A stretch of 37,487 nt of DNA from Paenibacillus humicus NBRC 102415 (GTDB lineage: Bacteria; Bacillota; Bacilli; Paenibacillales; Paenibacillaceae): contig NZ_BIMD01000048.1 of the NCBI RefSeq assembly GCF_004000905.1, positions 1 to 37,487 of the forward strand, written 5' to 3'. Position 1 is the first letter of the stretch. Each line of letters begins with the position of its first letter. Below the pieces are notes generated by a model, which searched no databases, was not told the origin of the DNA, and worked only from the letters and a program-made list of their open reading frames with translations. Below are positions 12,350 to 20,146 of this stretch, one piece after another. The translations under genes were made by a program, and so were the position numbers.

Positions 12350-13555
12350 ATGTTAGAGATTGGGATTGGGCTAGTCGTTGGTTCATGTTGGTCTTTGTTT
12401 AAACATCTCTCCTTCCCTTCTTCTTTTTCTTTAAGTAACTCCTTCCTCGCTGCATGCAAATCGTTGAATCTGGTGCAGACGTATGGCGACGAATTCGCTC
12501 TCCCCTCCGTCAATAAGACGATCGCGTATCCGTGGGGCCAGCGGCTTCTCGTCGGTCTTCCGGTCGGTCTCAGCAGCGCGAAGGTTATCGACCAGCACCG
12601 TGCTCTCGCGGAGGCTATGCGGGTACCTGCGGAAGACGTGGAGATGCGCTACGCTAACGACGGCTTAATCATCGACATATTCACGCGACCGATGCCGGAG
12701 ACAGTCCCGTTTGAGTCCGTAAACAAAGGCGGCGGCTATAACGTGCCGATCGGAGTAAATAAGCGCGGCGAGATCCGCTATTACGACTTCGGCGGCCCCT
12801 ATCCGCATCTGCTCATTGGCGGAATCAGCGGCGGCGGCAAGTCCGTTCTTCTACGCGCGATATTGTCGTCACTGGCGACCGGGGCTAATCCTTACATGTA
12901 TCTATGCGACCTTAAAGGCGGCGTCGAGCTCGGCATCTTCCGTGAGTTGGAATGCGTACGCGGATTCGCTACGTCGCTGACGGAGGTACGCAGCGCGGCT
13001 CAGGCGGTCGAGAACGAGATGCAGCGGCGTTATGCGGAAATGGCGGAGGCCGGCGCGCAGTCATGGACCGGCAACAAGACGCTGCTTGTCGTTGACGAGC
13101 TAGCGGACTTCAAGGCGCGTTCTGGCGATCCTGACGCGAAGCTGAAGGGCGAGATAAAGGCGATTCTGACGCGCCTATCAGCGAAGGGACGCGCGGCCGG
13201 CGTATTACTCGTACTGGCGACGCAGCGACCGTCAGCGGACGTTGTAGACGGCTTGATTAAGACGAATATCGCGGCATCGGTCGGATTCCGGACGCGAGAC
13301 GGTACGCAAAGCCGGATTATCCTCGATCATGACGGAGCCGCCGATCTTCCGGACATTCCCGGCCGCCTGATATTCCAGACCTCGCGAGATGAAACGTTGC
13401 AGGCGCCGTACCTGAGCGCAGCCGACGCACGCCAGCTTATCGCAGTACTGCCGAAGAAATCACGCATCATTAACGAGGAGGCCGCGCCCCATGCTGACGC
13501 AAAGCCGGACACAAGCGAAGCTGACCCGCTGGACGGAAATTCTATCGAGTTGTGA
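12350..13555 (+). CDS. FtsK/SpoIIIE-family DNA-translocase-like ATPase
   Basis: ATG 12350-12352 has GAGGAGG 7 nt upstream, giving 401 residues. Walker A is GGISGGGKS (157-165), Walker B is LLVVDE (245-250), and a sensor-like VLLVLATQRPSADVV follows, typical of FtsK/SpoIIIE and conjugative coupling ATPases. The C-terminal gamma domain of FtsK is absent. The first 40 residues have an unusual Ser/Phe/Leu-rich composition and are encoded by pyrimidine-rich, low-GC DNA unlike the rest. The gene overlaps the replication-relaxation gene by 65 bp. This pair is known from Gram-positive plasmids and integrative elements, where it is linked to DNA transfer, partition or replication. Confidence 0.9.
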   Translation: MLEIGIGLVVGSCWSLFKHLSFPSSFSLSNSFLAACKSLNLVQTYGDEFALPSVNKTIAYPWGQRLLVGLPVGLSSAKVIDQHRALAEAMRVPAEDVEMRYANDGLIIDIFTRPMPETVPFESVNKGGGYNVPIGVNKRGEIRYYDFGGPYPHLLIGGISGGGKSVLLRAILSSLATGANPYMYLCDLKGGVELGIFRELECVRGFATSLTEVRSAAQAVENEMQRRYAEMAEAGAQSWTGNKTLLVVDELADFKARSGDPDAKLKGEIKAILTRLSAKGRAAGVLLVLATQRPSADVVDGLIKTNIAASVGFRTRDGTQSRIILDHDGAADLPDIPGRLIFQTSRDETLQAPYLSAADARQLIAVLPKKSRIINEEAAPHADAKPDTSEADPLDGNSIEL

Positions 13556-14099
13556 CCGCTTCGGATTTCTGACCACGTCGCAGATTCAGCGGCTCCATGA
13601 TCTCGGCGGCGCCCGTAATACGACGCGTATTCTGAACGACATGCGCGAGTACCTAGCGAGTTATCGCGACGGGGAAACGGTATGGTATCTGAACGCTGCC
13701 GGTCGGAAGGAAATCGGTAGCTCAACGACGCGCAAACGCACGCTTCATACGGGCCACGCCGTAATGAGAAACGAAGTCTATATCGCATATCGGCCGGAAT
13801 CCTGGCGCGAAGAGTACGCGGTGAAGTGGGACGACAAGCAAATCGTAGCCGACGCGCTATTTCGTAATGTGGCGGGCGCGTATACGTTCCTTGAGGTCGA
13901 TCGGACACAACCGATGCAAGCGAATGCGAAGAAGATCGCGCAGTATCGGGAGCTTCACGATAGCGGGCGGTGGCAGCAGAAGAATGGCGCGTTTCCAACG
14001 ATTCTTTACGTGACGATTTCGGAATATCGTAAACGGAGGCTGGCGGAGATGCTCGGCGGGATGAAGGCGGAAGTGATGACGATCGAGGAGCTTCGGTAA
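13491..14099 (+). CDS. Replication-relaxation family protein (Replic_Relax)
   Basis: ATG 13491-13493 has GAGGAGG 9 nt upstream, inside the 3' end of the FtsK-like gene. The 202-residue product has an N-terminal winged-helix-like segment (LSSCDRFGFLTTSQIQRLHD), a central strand-rich domain (IVADALFRNVAGAYTFLEVD) resembling a nuclease-like fold, and a basic C-terminal helix. Proteins of this family (Pfam Replic_Relax) occur with FtsK-like ATPases on plasmids and mobile elements and are thought to act in plasmid replication control. Biochemical function is not established. Confidence 0.8.
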   Translation: MLTQSRTQAKLTRWTEILSSCDRFGFLTTSQIQRLHDLGGARNTTRILNDMREYLASYRDGETVWYLNAAGRKEIGSSTTRKRTLHTGHAVMRNEVYIAYRPESWREEYAVKWDDKQIVADALFRNVAGAYTFLEVDRTQPMQANAKKIAQYRELHDSGRWQQKNGAFPTILYVTISEYRKRRLAEMLGGMKAEVMTIEELR

Positions 14100-14161
14100 A
14101 GGAAAATACTGCTATATGTCGAAATAATACGATGTAAATTTATTGGGGGGAGTGGTCATAA

Positions 14162-14803
14162 GTGGAAGGCAACACTGGGGAAAGTCTAGCGTTAGAAAAT
14201 GCGCAGCACAGACAAAGCAAGGGCATATCATTTAAGGACGTACTTCTAATCGCGGTAACTGTTCTCGCTTCGATAGCTTTAGCAGCTATAGTATGGATGT
14301 ACTCTAGCATTGGATCGTTGCGAGACGATAACGCGAAATTATCGTCCGATGTCTCTGCAATGAGTTCAAAGATTGAATCTCTTCAATCATCCGCATCCCT
14401 TACGTCGGGTATGCAAACTGATATCGAAAATCTGCGTAAATTGGCGGTTTTAACGATGGTTCAACACTATGTTGAAGGCGGCGCGGTAACGGATGATTTC
14501 GTGGTTAATAAACTCGTTCTGATACCGGACGCTAATAGCGACAAATTAGCCGTTACAATCGATTTGGATACGCAACCGGATATGATTGCCCATTACACAG
14601 GAAAAGGCGCGTTCGATCTTCCGGACAGAGAATTACGTGCAAAAAGTCAGGCAATTATCAATCAAGTTAAAGAAATGTATGTTTCCAATACGACCGGTAC
14701 AGTCGCGCCATCATGGGACAATGCTACGGTATCACTAACCATCAAAAACTATCCGATCGGCGACGACTCTTCCGGAGAGTTTAAACTAGTTGGAGAGAAA
14801 TAA
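14162..14803 (+). CDS. Membrane-anchored coiled-coil protein, 213 aa (cargo)
   Basis: GTG 14162-14164 follows a G-rich SD (GGGGGGAG). Residues 1-24 are polar, residues 26-47 form one membrane segment (VLLIAVTVLASIALAAIVWM), residues 50-90 are a Ser-rich coiled coil, and the remainder is a beta-containing extracytoplasmic or cytoplasmic domain (VNKLVLIPDANSDKLAVTID). The gene is AT-richer than the FtsK and relaxation genes. With the next gene and a terminator it forms a small block before the integrase, the usual place for lysogenic cargo. Function unknown. Confidence 0.7.
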   Translation: MEGNTGESLALENAQHRQSKGISFKDVLLIAVTVLASIALAAIVWMYSSIGSLRDDNAKLSSDVSAMSSKIESLQSSASLTSGMQTDIENLRKLAVLTMVQHYVEGGAVTDDFVVNKLVLIPDANSDKLAVTIDLDTQPDMIAHYTGKGAFDLPDRELRAKSQAIINQVKEMYVSNTTGTVAPSWDNATVSLTIKNYPIGDDSSGEFKLVGEK

Positions 14804-14829
14804 AATAAAGCGGTCTATAGGAGGATAAA

Positions 14830-15129
14830 ATGAAAATTCATCTCGGCCAACAAATTGCCCTTGAAGCTGTTCGAGACTTCCGTCATGTATATAAAGAGTT
14901 TGAGTTTAACTTTATACCACGAATCGGTGAAAATGTGTCTGATACTGCGTTCAAGGACCCTTATTCTTATCCCGTCGCTGATGTAAATTACAATTTTGAT
15001 GAAAATGTTGTGTACGTAACGTTGAATATGATCGTGATTCCGTCAAGTGATAAAAAACTATTAAAAAGTTATATCGATATGTATAAGCTTCATAATTGGA
15101 AATGTGACTATGACGTTGATATTGACTAA
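14830..15129 (+). CDS. Hypothetical cargo protein, 99 aa
   Basis: ATG 14830-14832 has an ideal SD (AGGAGG, 6 nt). The sequence is acidic and aromatic (RDFRHVYKEFEFNFIPRIGE, then ADVNYNFDENVVYVTLNMIV). It is AT-rich compared with the element as a whole. It follows the membrane coiled-coil gene by 26 bp and precedes a strong terminator. No family recognised. Confidence 0.7.
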   Translation: MKIHLGQQIALEAVRDFRHVYKEFEFNFIPRIGENVSDTAFKDPYSYPVADVNYNFDENVVYVTLNMIVIPSSDKKLLKSYIDMYKLHNWKCDYDVDID

Positions 15130-15167
15130 TAGGGAGGAATTCAAAATTTAGTCTAGATGTCTTTAAC

Positions 15168-15190
15168 CTTATTACGAAAGAAGTAATAAG
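15168..15190. repeat. Inverted repeat with 8-bp arms
   Basis: CTTATTAC (15168-15175) and GTAATAAG (15183-15190) form perfect arms around a 7-nt loop, 12 bp before the terminator stem. It may be a regulatory hairpin or a protein-binding site. Confidence 0.5.
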
Positions 15191-15201
15191 ATATGATTTT
15201 A

Positions 15202-15241
15202 GCCCTGTAGAGATGTAAATATCTCTAGCAGGGCCTTTTTT
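15202..15241 (+). terminator. Rho-independent terminator of the cargo genes
   Basis: GCCCTGTAGAGAT pairs with ATCTCTAGCAGGGC (one bulge), followed by six T. It has no T run on the minus strand, so it acts rightward. The integrase stop codon lies at its edge. Confidence 0.85.
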
Positions 15242-16274
15242 ATACCCGTTTTCTTACAAAATTTCCGGCCGGCGAATGCTTATCATGAGAACGACGCATG
15301 TCTTCTGTATCCATCTGGATATAACGCCTCATCGTACGAATATCAGCCCATCCGCCCATCTTCTGAATCGTAAATGGATCAGCTCCATTCGTTACCATCC
15401 CCTTCGCCCAGGTATGACGCCAGACGTGCGCGGTCATCTTTTTATCCGCTATTCCTGCCTTTTCCGCGTAATACTTGAGACGTTTATTGAAGTGGTTTGG
15501 CCCGATCGGATCTCCATATACAGAGAGGAATAGGCGGTCGGTCGTAAAATGACGCTTGTTTTCTTCGTGGAGCTGCAAAAGTAGCTTTGCCGTGTAACCT
15601 GAGATAGGAACTAAACGCGGCTTTCTGTTCTTGTTAACTTCGCCACTCAGTGCGATAAATCGGGTTTTAATATCGATGTCTTGCATACGGAGACCGAGTA
15701 ACTCCGAAATGCGAATGCCGGCGTCTAACATCAGCATTATCGCGCAATAATCCCGAAATCCTACGAAATCACGCTGGTTCGGTTGCGCGAGAATAGCCTT
15801 AACCTCGTCATCCGTAAAGCAGTTCGTCAAGTCGACGTCCTGGCGCAATTGCTTAATCTTCGTCATCGGATTTTCAACAATCAATTCGTCGCGCTCAAGT
15901 TGGTTAAATATCGCCTTCAGCGTGCGTAGTCGAATATTAACCGTTGTGTCCGAAAGCCCCACCCGCTGGCTCTCCGCGTCGATATACTTATGACCGCTGT
16001 AACGCTGCCTGTCGTGCTTCATGTATGCGATATGGTCGCGAACTAGCGGCGTGGTTATATCGCTTACGTTGCGCGCCTCCGGGTAGTTTTCGCGCAGCCA
16101 GTCGATGAAGTACCCGTAATGCTTCGCGTAATCCTTTAACGTCCGATCGCGCAGTCCTTCCGCCCTTTTTGCGCTGATAACGAGCTCAATCGCTTGCTCA
16201 AACGTAAGCTCCGGATATGTCTTAGCGCTCACCTGGTTAAAAGGAACGCGCCTCATACGCTTGTTTAACGCCAT
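15240..16274 (-). CDS. int: Tyrosine recombinase/integrase
   Basis: ATG 16272-16274 has GGAGGT 8 nt upstream and gives 344 residues; a longer frame starts without an SD. Residues about 22-135 are the core-binding SAM-like domain. The catalytic residues are visible: Arg188 (DAGIRISELLGL), a Lys near 215, His283 and Arg286 (HVWRHTWAKG), Trp309 and the nucleophile Tyr318 (MRRYIQM). It should integrate and excise the element. The gene reads toward the interior of the element and starts about 230 bp from the yutM-like gene, so the right attachment site is expected just beside it. Confidence 0.95.
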   Translation of the reverse strand: MALNKRMRRVPFNQVSAKTYPELTFEQAIELVISAKRAEGLRDRTLKDYAKHYGYFIDWLRENYPEARNVSDITTPLVRDHIAYMKHDRQRYSGHKYIDAESQRVGLSDTTVNIRLRTLKAIFNQLERDELIVENPMTKIKQLRQDVDLTNCFTDDEVKAILAQPNQRDFVGFRDYCAIMLMLDAGIRISELLGLRMQDIDIKTRFIALSGEVNKNRKPRLVPISGYTAKLLLQLHEENKRHFTTDRLFLSVYGDPIGPNHFNKRLKYYAEKAGIADKKMTAHVWRHTWAKGMVTNGADPFTIQKMGGWADIRTMRRYIQMDTEDMRRSHDKHSPAGNFVRKRV

Positions 16275-16356
16275 AAAAAACGACCTCCAATAACGGTTTA
16301 GTCGCGGACTAAATACGTTACCGAGGTCGTGATCCACAATCCTCCGAAGCCATTTT

Positions 16357-16393
16357 CGGGGTTGTTAACGTTCAAAAAACGGGATTGTTAACG
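16357..16393. repeat. Tandem near-identical 14-bp repeats near the right attachment end
   Basis: CGGGGTTGTTAACG (16357-16370) and CGGGATTGTTAACG (16380-16393) differ at one base and are 23 bp apart start to start. They lie just upstream of the integrase start. Such repeats fit integrase arm-type or excisionase binding sites. A second partial similarity (AATCCTCCGAA and AATCCCCCGAA) flanks them. Confidence 0.45.
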
Positions 16394-16500
16394 CGCATTT
16401 TTCCGATAGCAATCCGCAATCCCCCGAACGCGCGTACGCATGAGCCTGCGCTAAAGGCTTCGCACAGATCAACGGGAGAAAAACCGCGCCGTTACTACGA
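16394..16500. other. Probable right attachment region (attR) between element and yutM
   Basis: Element-like sequence changes to GC-rich chromosomal sequence in this interval, and the next gene is intact to its normal C-terminus. Integration at or just beyond the 3' end of the yutM-like gene is the simplest reading. Without the left end the core sequence cannot be fixed. Confidence 0.4.
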
Positions 16501-16860
16501 TCAGCACTCGTCCGGCTTCGGCTTGCCGGCGTCGCTCGCCGTGCGGAAGCTTGATCCGCAGCCGCAGGTAACGGTGGCGTTGGGGTTGTGGATCGTGAAG
16601 CCGCCGCCCATGGCGCCTTCCTTCCAGTCGATCTCGAGGCCGCGCAGGTACTTGGCGCTGTCGTTGTCGACGACGACCTTTACTCCGTTGACGTCGAGCT
16701 CCTGGTCGTCGCTCTTCTGCTCGTCGTCGAAGCCCATGCCGTAGGAGAAGCCGCTGCAGCCGCCTTCCTTGACGCCGACGCGCAGGAACAGGTTCGCTGC
16801 TTCTTCGGCGGCGAGCATTTCTTTTATTTTATCCGAGGCCGTTTCACTGATCTCGATCAT
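16501..16860 (-). CDS. yutM: HesB/IscA/ErpA-type iron-sulfur cluster carrier (YutM-like)
   Basis: The protein has 119 residues, the usual family length. The three conserved ligand cysteines are Cys35 (GVKEGGCSGFSY), Cys99 and Cys101 (VTCGCGSSFRTA). A-type carriers hold and deliver [2Fe-2S] or [4Fe-4S] clusters to apoproteins in the cytoplasm. The SD AGGAGGATG and a clear promoter lie upstream. The neighbourhood with yutJ-like, yuzB and NifU-like yutI genes resembles Bacillus. The gene appears intact although the prophage sits directly past its stop codon. Confidence 0.95.
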   Translation of the reverse strand: MIEISETASDKIKEMLAAEEAANLFLRVGVKEGGCSGFSYGMGFDDEQKSDDQELDVNGVKVVVDNDSAKYLRGLEIDWKEGAMGGGFTIHNPNATVTCGCGSSFRTASDAGKPKPDEC

Positions 16861-16898
16861 ATCGTTTCATCCTCCTGTCAAAGCTGGCGATTGCTTTA

Positions 16899-16927
16899 AG
16901 TATACTCCTATTGCATCCGGGTCTCAA
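16899..16927 (-). promoter_or_regulatory. Sigma-A promoter of the yutM-like gene
   Basis: On the minus strand TTGAGA (16922-16927) is 17 bp from TATACT (16899-16904), about 40 bp before the ATG. Confidence 0.7.
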
Positions 16928-17276
16928 GCAAGCTGGAGCGGAAACAAGCGAGCGTCCGTCACGCGGGCAATCAAGCCGGGCATGAGCCTGAACGGAACAG
17001 CTGTCCACGGGCGCTTTACCTCATTACCGCGTCCGTCCAAGGCGGACAACCCGTCTCCACAACTCCCTTGAAATCCCCGATCTTTTGCCGTTTTCCTGTT
17101 GAAGCTTAACAACTCAAGGTTTATAATGAATACGATTTGTTTGCATACGACGCACGAATAAGTACTTTTTTTCACAAAGCAGGACGCTTGACCTGCAGCT
17201 TCCCGCAATCGCGGGCCGGACCCGCCGAGGTGACGCACGGGCCGCAGGAACCGGAACGGACAAGGAGGTCCCATTC
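16928..17276. other. Divergent intergenic region upstream of mqnE
   Basis: Between the two promoters and the mqnE start there is no ORF with an SD. The last 120 bp before mqnE include CCCGC-AATC-GCGGG hairpin-like sequence and a G-rich tract in the probable 5' leader. No known riboswitch is recognised. Confidence 0.5.
17099..17127 (+). promoter_or_regulatory. Sigma-A promoter of mqnE
   Basis: TTGAAG (17099-17104) is 17 bp from TATAAT (17122-17127). It leaves a leader of about 140 nt before the mqnE ATG. Confidence 0.7.
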
Positions 17277-18380
17277 ATGAATATCATTACTCCGACGGAA
17301 GCCTCCGTCATGCAAGGCATCCGCGAGAAAGTAGCCGCCGGCGAGCGCCTGACGCTTGAAGACGGCGTGTTTATGTACCGCTCCGACGATCTGCTCAGCA
17401 TCGGACAGATGGCCAACGAGGTCAACCTGCGCAAGAACGGCAAGAAGGTTTATTTCATCGACACGATGACGCTCTATTTCACCAACGTCTGCGAAGCCCA
17501 CTGCGCCTTCTGCAGCTTCCGCAAGGATGAGGGGGACGAAGGCGCTTATACGCTGACCCCGGAAGAAATGATCCAATACGTCGATCAGCATATTACGCCG
17601 ACCGTGCGCGAGTTCCACATCGTCGGAGGCCACAATGCCCATGTTCCCTTCCAATATTACGTGGATTCCCTCAAGGCGCTAAAGGAGAAATATCCGCATG
17701 TGACGCTCAAGACGTACACGGCGGCCGAGATCGATTTCTTCTCCCGCATCAGCGGCCTCAGCTACGAAGGCGTGCTGAAGGAGCTGCGCGACGCCGGCCT
17801 CGAATCCTTGACGGGCGGCGGCGCCGAAATCCTGTCGGACCAATACCGCAAGAAGATGAGAGTCGAGAAAGCGGACGTAAGCCAGTATCTGGACGTCCAC
17901 CGGACCGCGCACAACCTCGGCATCAAGACGCATACGACGATGCTGTACGGCGCCGTGGAAACCCACGAGCAGCGCATCCAGCACATGATGTCGATCCGCG
18001 AGCTGCAGGACGAGACGAACGGCTTCCTCGTGTTCATCCCGCTCTCCATGCAGCCGGCCAGCCCGAGGGCGGGCATCCGCCGCCGCAATTCGGCCTTCGA
18101 GGACCTCAAGACGATCGCGATCAGCCGCCTGATGCTGGACAACTTCAATCACATCAAGGCCTACTTCATCAATATCGGCCCTCAGCTTACCCAGGTATCG
18201 CTGGCGATGGGAGCATCCGATGTGCACGGAACGCTGGTCCGCGAGCGCATCAGCCACGCGGCTGGCGCCCTGACTCCGGAAGGTCTGTCACGAGAAGACC
18301 TGATCTGGTTAATAAAGGGTGCGGGACGCATTCCGGTCGAACGCGACACCTTCTACAATGAAGTCCAGGTATTTGAGTAA
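17277..18380 (+). CDS. mqnE: Aminofutalosine synthase MqnE (radical SAM)
   Basis: The protein has 367 residues. The radical-SAM Cys triad is Cys72-x3-Cys76-x2-Cys79 (NVCEAHCAFCSF), binding the [4Fe-4S] cluster. Family segments include EFHIVGGHNAHVPFQYYVDS, KTYTAAEIDFFS, the TGGGAEIL loop and IGPQLTQVSLAMGASD. MqnE joins the chorismate-derived enolpyruvyl-benzoate to adenosine to give aminofutalosine, an early step of the futalosine menaquinone route. A perfect SD (AAGGAGGT) precedes the ATG. A UbiD-family decarboxylase in the same window could serve a late step of the same pathway. Confidence 0.96.
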   Translation: MNIITPTEASVMQGIREKVAAGERLTLEDGVFMYRSDDLLSIGQMANEVNLRKNGKKVYFIDTMTLYFTNVCEAHCAFCSFRKDEGDEGAYTLTPEEMIQYVDQHITPTVREFHIVGGHNAHVPFQYYVDSLKALKEKYPHVTLKTYTAAEIDFFSRISGLSYEGVLKELRDAGLESLTGGGAEILSDQYRKKMRVEKADVSQYLDVHRTAHNLGIKTHTTMLYGAVETHEQRIQHMMSIRELQDETNGFLVFIPLSMQPASPRAGIRRRNSAFEDLKTIAISRLMLDNFNHIKAYFINIGPQLTQVSLAMGASDVHGTLVRERISHAAGALTPEGLSREDLIWLIKGAGRIPVERDTFYNEVQVFE

Positions 18381-18446
18381 GAAGAACGGCTGGCGAGCAT
18401 ATTAGGTTCACCATCAGCTGAATTGTGAAACAAGGGTTGGGATATC

Positions 18447-19514
18447 ATGAAACGTTTTGTCATTTTGGGCGGCGGCTACGGCGGCATGGCTCTGGCTCAG
18501 GAACTGCTTGACGGGGACATTCCGTCCGACACGATCATCGTCCTGATCGACCGCATGCCTTTCCAAGGCCTCAAGACCGAATATTACGCGCTGGCTGCCG
18601 GCACTTCGCCGGAGATCGAGCTGCGCGTCGCGTTCCCTAACGATCCCCGTCTGCTGATCACCTACGGCGAAGTGACGGGTATCGATCTGGAGAACAAGCA
18701 CATCCTATTGGAAGGCCAGGATCCCGTGTCGTACGATTGGCTGTCGATCGGGCTTGGCTGCACGGACAACTACCACGGCATTCCCGGCGCGGAGAAATAC
18801 TCCAGCAGCATCCAGACGTTCTCCGCGACTCGCAGGACGTACCGGAGACTTGGAGACGTCAAGCCTTACGGCCAAGTATCCATCATCGGCGGAGGCCTCA
18901 GCGGCGTCGAGATCGCGGCTGAGCTGCGCGAGAGCAGAGGCGATCTCAACATCCGCATCATCGACCGCGGACCGAGCATCCTCTCGGCGTTCCCGACGAA
19001 GCTGAAGACGTACGTGTCTTCCTGGTTCCTGGAGCATCATGTGGAAATGAGGGGCAACGTCTCCCTCAAGCTGCTCGAGGGCGGCATACTGCATGACGGC
19101 AACTCCCCGGAGCCGATCTATACCGATGCGACGATATGGACGGCAGGCATCCAGCCGGTCGATGTCGTCCAGGATCTCAATGTGCCCAAGGACAATCAGG
19201 GCCGGCTCGTCGTGAACGAGCTGCATCAGCTTCCGGACCATCCGGAAGTGTTCGTCATCGGCGACTGCGCCTCGGTGCCGTTCTCTCCCAGCGGACAGCT
19301 GGCGGGAGCGATGGGCAAGCAAGTGGCAGACGTCATGCAGGCCGTATGGAAAGGCCGCACGCCCAAGCTTGGACAGATCAAGCTCAAGGGCACGCTCGGC
19401 TCGCTCGGCAAAAAAGCCGGCTTCGGCCTCATGGGCAAGACGGCCATTATGGGCCGTGTGCCCCGAGTGCTCAAAACCGGCGTGCTGTGGCGCTCCAAAA
19501 ACCATTTCGGCTAA
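18447..19514 (+). CDS. yutJ: FAD-dependent NADH dehydrogenase-like protein (YutJ-like)
   Basis: The protein has 355 residues. An N-terminal FAD Rossmann motif (FVILGGGYGGMALAQEL), a second dinucleotide motif (VSIIGGGLSGVEIAAEL, about 145-160) and the late FAD motif (VFVIGDCASVPFSP) define the pyridine-nucleotide disulfide oxidoreductase fold of type II NADH dehydrogenases. No redox-active CxxC is present. The length fits Bacillus YutJ rather than the larger Ndh. Its quinone-reductase role is presumed, not proven. It follows mqnE by 66 bp on the same strand, which would link a quinone-using enzyme with quinone synthesis. Confidence 0.85.
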   Translation: MKRFVILGGGYGGMALAQELLDGDIPSDTIIVLIDRMPFQGLKTEYYALAAGTSPEIELRVAFPNDPRLLITYGEVTGIDLENKHILLEGQDPVSYDWLSIGLGCTDNYHGIPGAEKYSSSIQTFSATRRTYRRLGDVKPYGQVSIIGGGLSGVEIAAELRESRGDLNIRIIDRGPSILSAFPTKLKTYVSSWFLEHHVEMRGNVSLKLLEGGILHDGNSPEPIYTDATIWTAGIQPVDVVQDLNVPKDNQGRLVVNELHQLPDHPEVFVIGDCASVPFSPSGQLAGAMGKQVADVMQAVWKGRTPKLGQIKLKGTLGSLGKKAGFGLMGKTAIMGRVPRVLKTGVLWRSKNHFG

Positions 19515-19517
19515 TCT

Positions 19518-19790
19518 CTATAAATCGTCGATCAGCTTGTCCAGCGCGGCGCGCTCGGCGGCGCTGACGGCGATTTTTGCTGAGATGGCGGCTTCAAGCT
19601 CCTCGACGCTCTCGGCGCTGACGATCTCTCCGTCGACCATGGCAAACGGAAACAGATAACATTCGCCGCAGTTGCCGAGACAGCCGTATTCGATGACTTC
19701 AAGCTCGGGATCGAGCTCGTATTGCTCCATCAGCCGGTCGGTTCCGTGATGCATGTTGCTGGAGCAGAATTCAATGATCGGTTTCAACAT
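19518..19790 (-). CDS. yuzB: DUF1450 protein YuzB
   Basis: ATG 19788-19790 has AGAGGTGA 8 nt upstream; the longer ORF start lacks support. The 90-residue product has the YuzB signature: PIIEFCSSNMHHGTD at the N-terminus and VIEYGCLGNCGECYLFPFAM in the middle, with four cysteines that could bind a metal or a cluster. It converges on the yutJ-like gene with only 3 bp between stops, and diverges from the NifU-like gene. Function unknown, though the neighbourhood of cluster-assembly genes hints at Fe-S chemistry. Confidence 0.88.
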   Translation of the reverse strand: MLKPIIEFCSSNMHHGTDRLMEQYELDPELEVIEYGCLGNCGECYLFPFAMVDGEIVSAESVEELEAAISAKIAVSAAERAALDKLIDDL

Positions 19791-19839
19791 GATGTCGTTC
19801 ACCTCTTTGCCGTCCATTTTCAATTGAATGGCTTTGTAT

Positions 19840-19845
19840 TATAAT
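19840..19845 (+). promoter_or_regulatory. -10 element of the NifU-like gene
   Basis: TATAAT lies 23 bp before the start codon region; the -35 at 17 bp spacing (TTTTCA) is weak. Confidence 0.45.
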
Positions 19846-19868
19846 AGATAAGAAAGGAGTTGATTGCA

Positions 19869-20114
19869 ATGAGCGAAAACGCACAAAGCACGATGTATGA
19901 TGAGGTACTGGACGTTCTTGACAAGCTCCGTCCCTTCCTGCAGCGCGACGGCGGCGACGTTGAACTCGTCGACGTGGAAGACGGCATCGTCAAGCTTCGC
20001 CTGATGGGCGCTTGCGGCAGCTGCCCCAGCTCCACCATCACGCTGAAGGCCGGCATCGAGCGCGCCCTGCTTGAAGAAGTCGAAGGCGTGCAAGAGGTTA
20101 TGCAAGTCTTCTAA
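19869..20114 (+). CDS. yutI: NifU C-terminal-domain Fe-S scaffold (YutI-like)
   Basis: The chosen ATG (19869-19871) has AAAGGAG upstream and gives 81 residues. The protein is a single NifU/Nfu C-terminal domain: [20 protein letters not shown], then the cluster-binding Cys49-x2-Cys52 ([17 protein letters not shown]). Nfu proteins hold and pass on [4Fe-4S] clusters. With the YutM-like carrier nearby it forms a small cluster-trafficking group. A perfect inverted repeat follows the gene. Confidence 0.94.
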   Translation: MSENAQSTMYDEVLDVLDKLRPFLQRDGGDVELVDVEDGIVKLRLMGACGSCPSSTITLKAGIERALLEEVEGVQEVMQVF

Positions 20115-20146
20115 TTGCCCGCATCCATCATCATCGCGATATACAG

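Larger units (their letters stand above)
1..16450. mobile_element. Right end of an integrated phage-like element (prophage)
   Basis: The region carries phage tail genes at its left edge (tape measure, DUF2577, XkdQ-like), an early gene array with a primase, a divergent repressor/early promoter switch, and a tyrosine integrase as its last gene before chromosomal housekeeping genes. Base composition and codon choice differ from the GC-rich chromosome that starts at about 16.5 kb. The element runs off the left edge, so its left attachment site is not visible. The right boundary is inferred to lie between the integrase start (16274) and the yutM-like stop codon (16501). FtsK plus replication-relaxation genes also give it plasmid/ICE character. 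Terminase, portal, capsid and lysis genes are not seen in this window and may lie further left or be missing. Confidence 0.85.

Noticed and set aside
17679-19505. Minus-strand ORFs opposite mqnE and the yutJ-like gene
   Set aside because: Antisense frames without SD or domain content.
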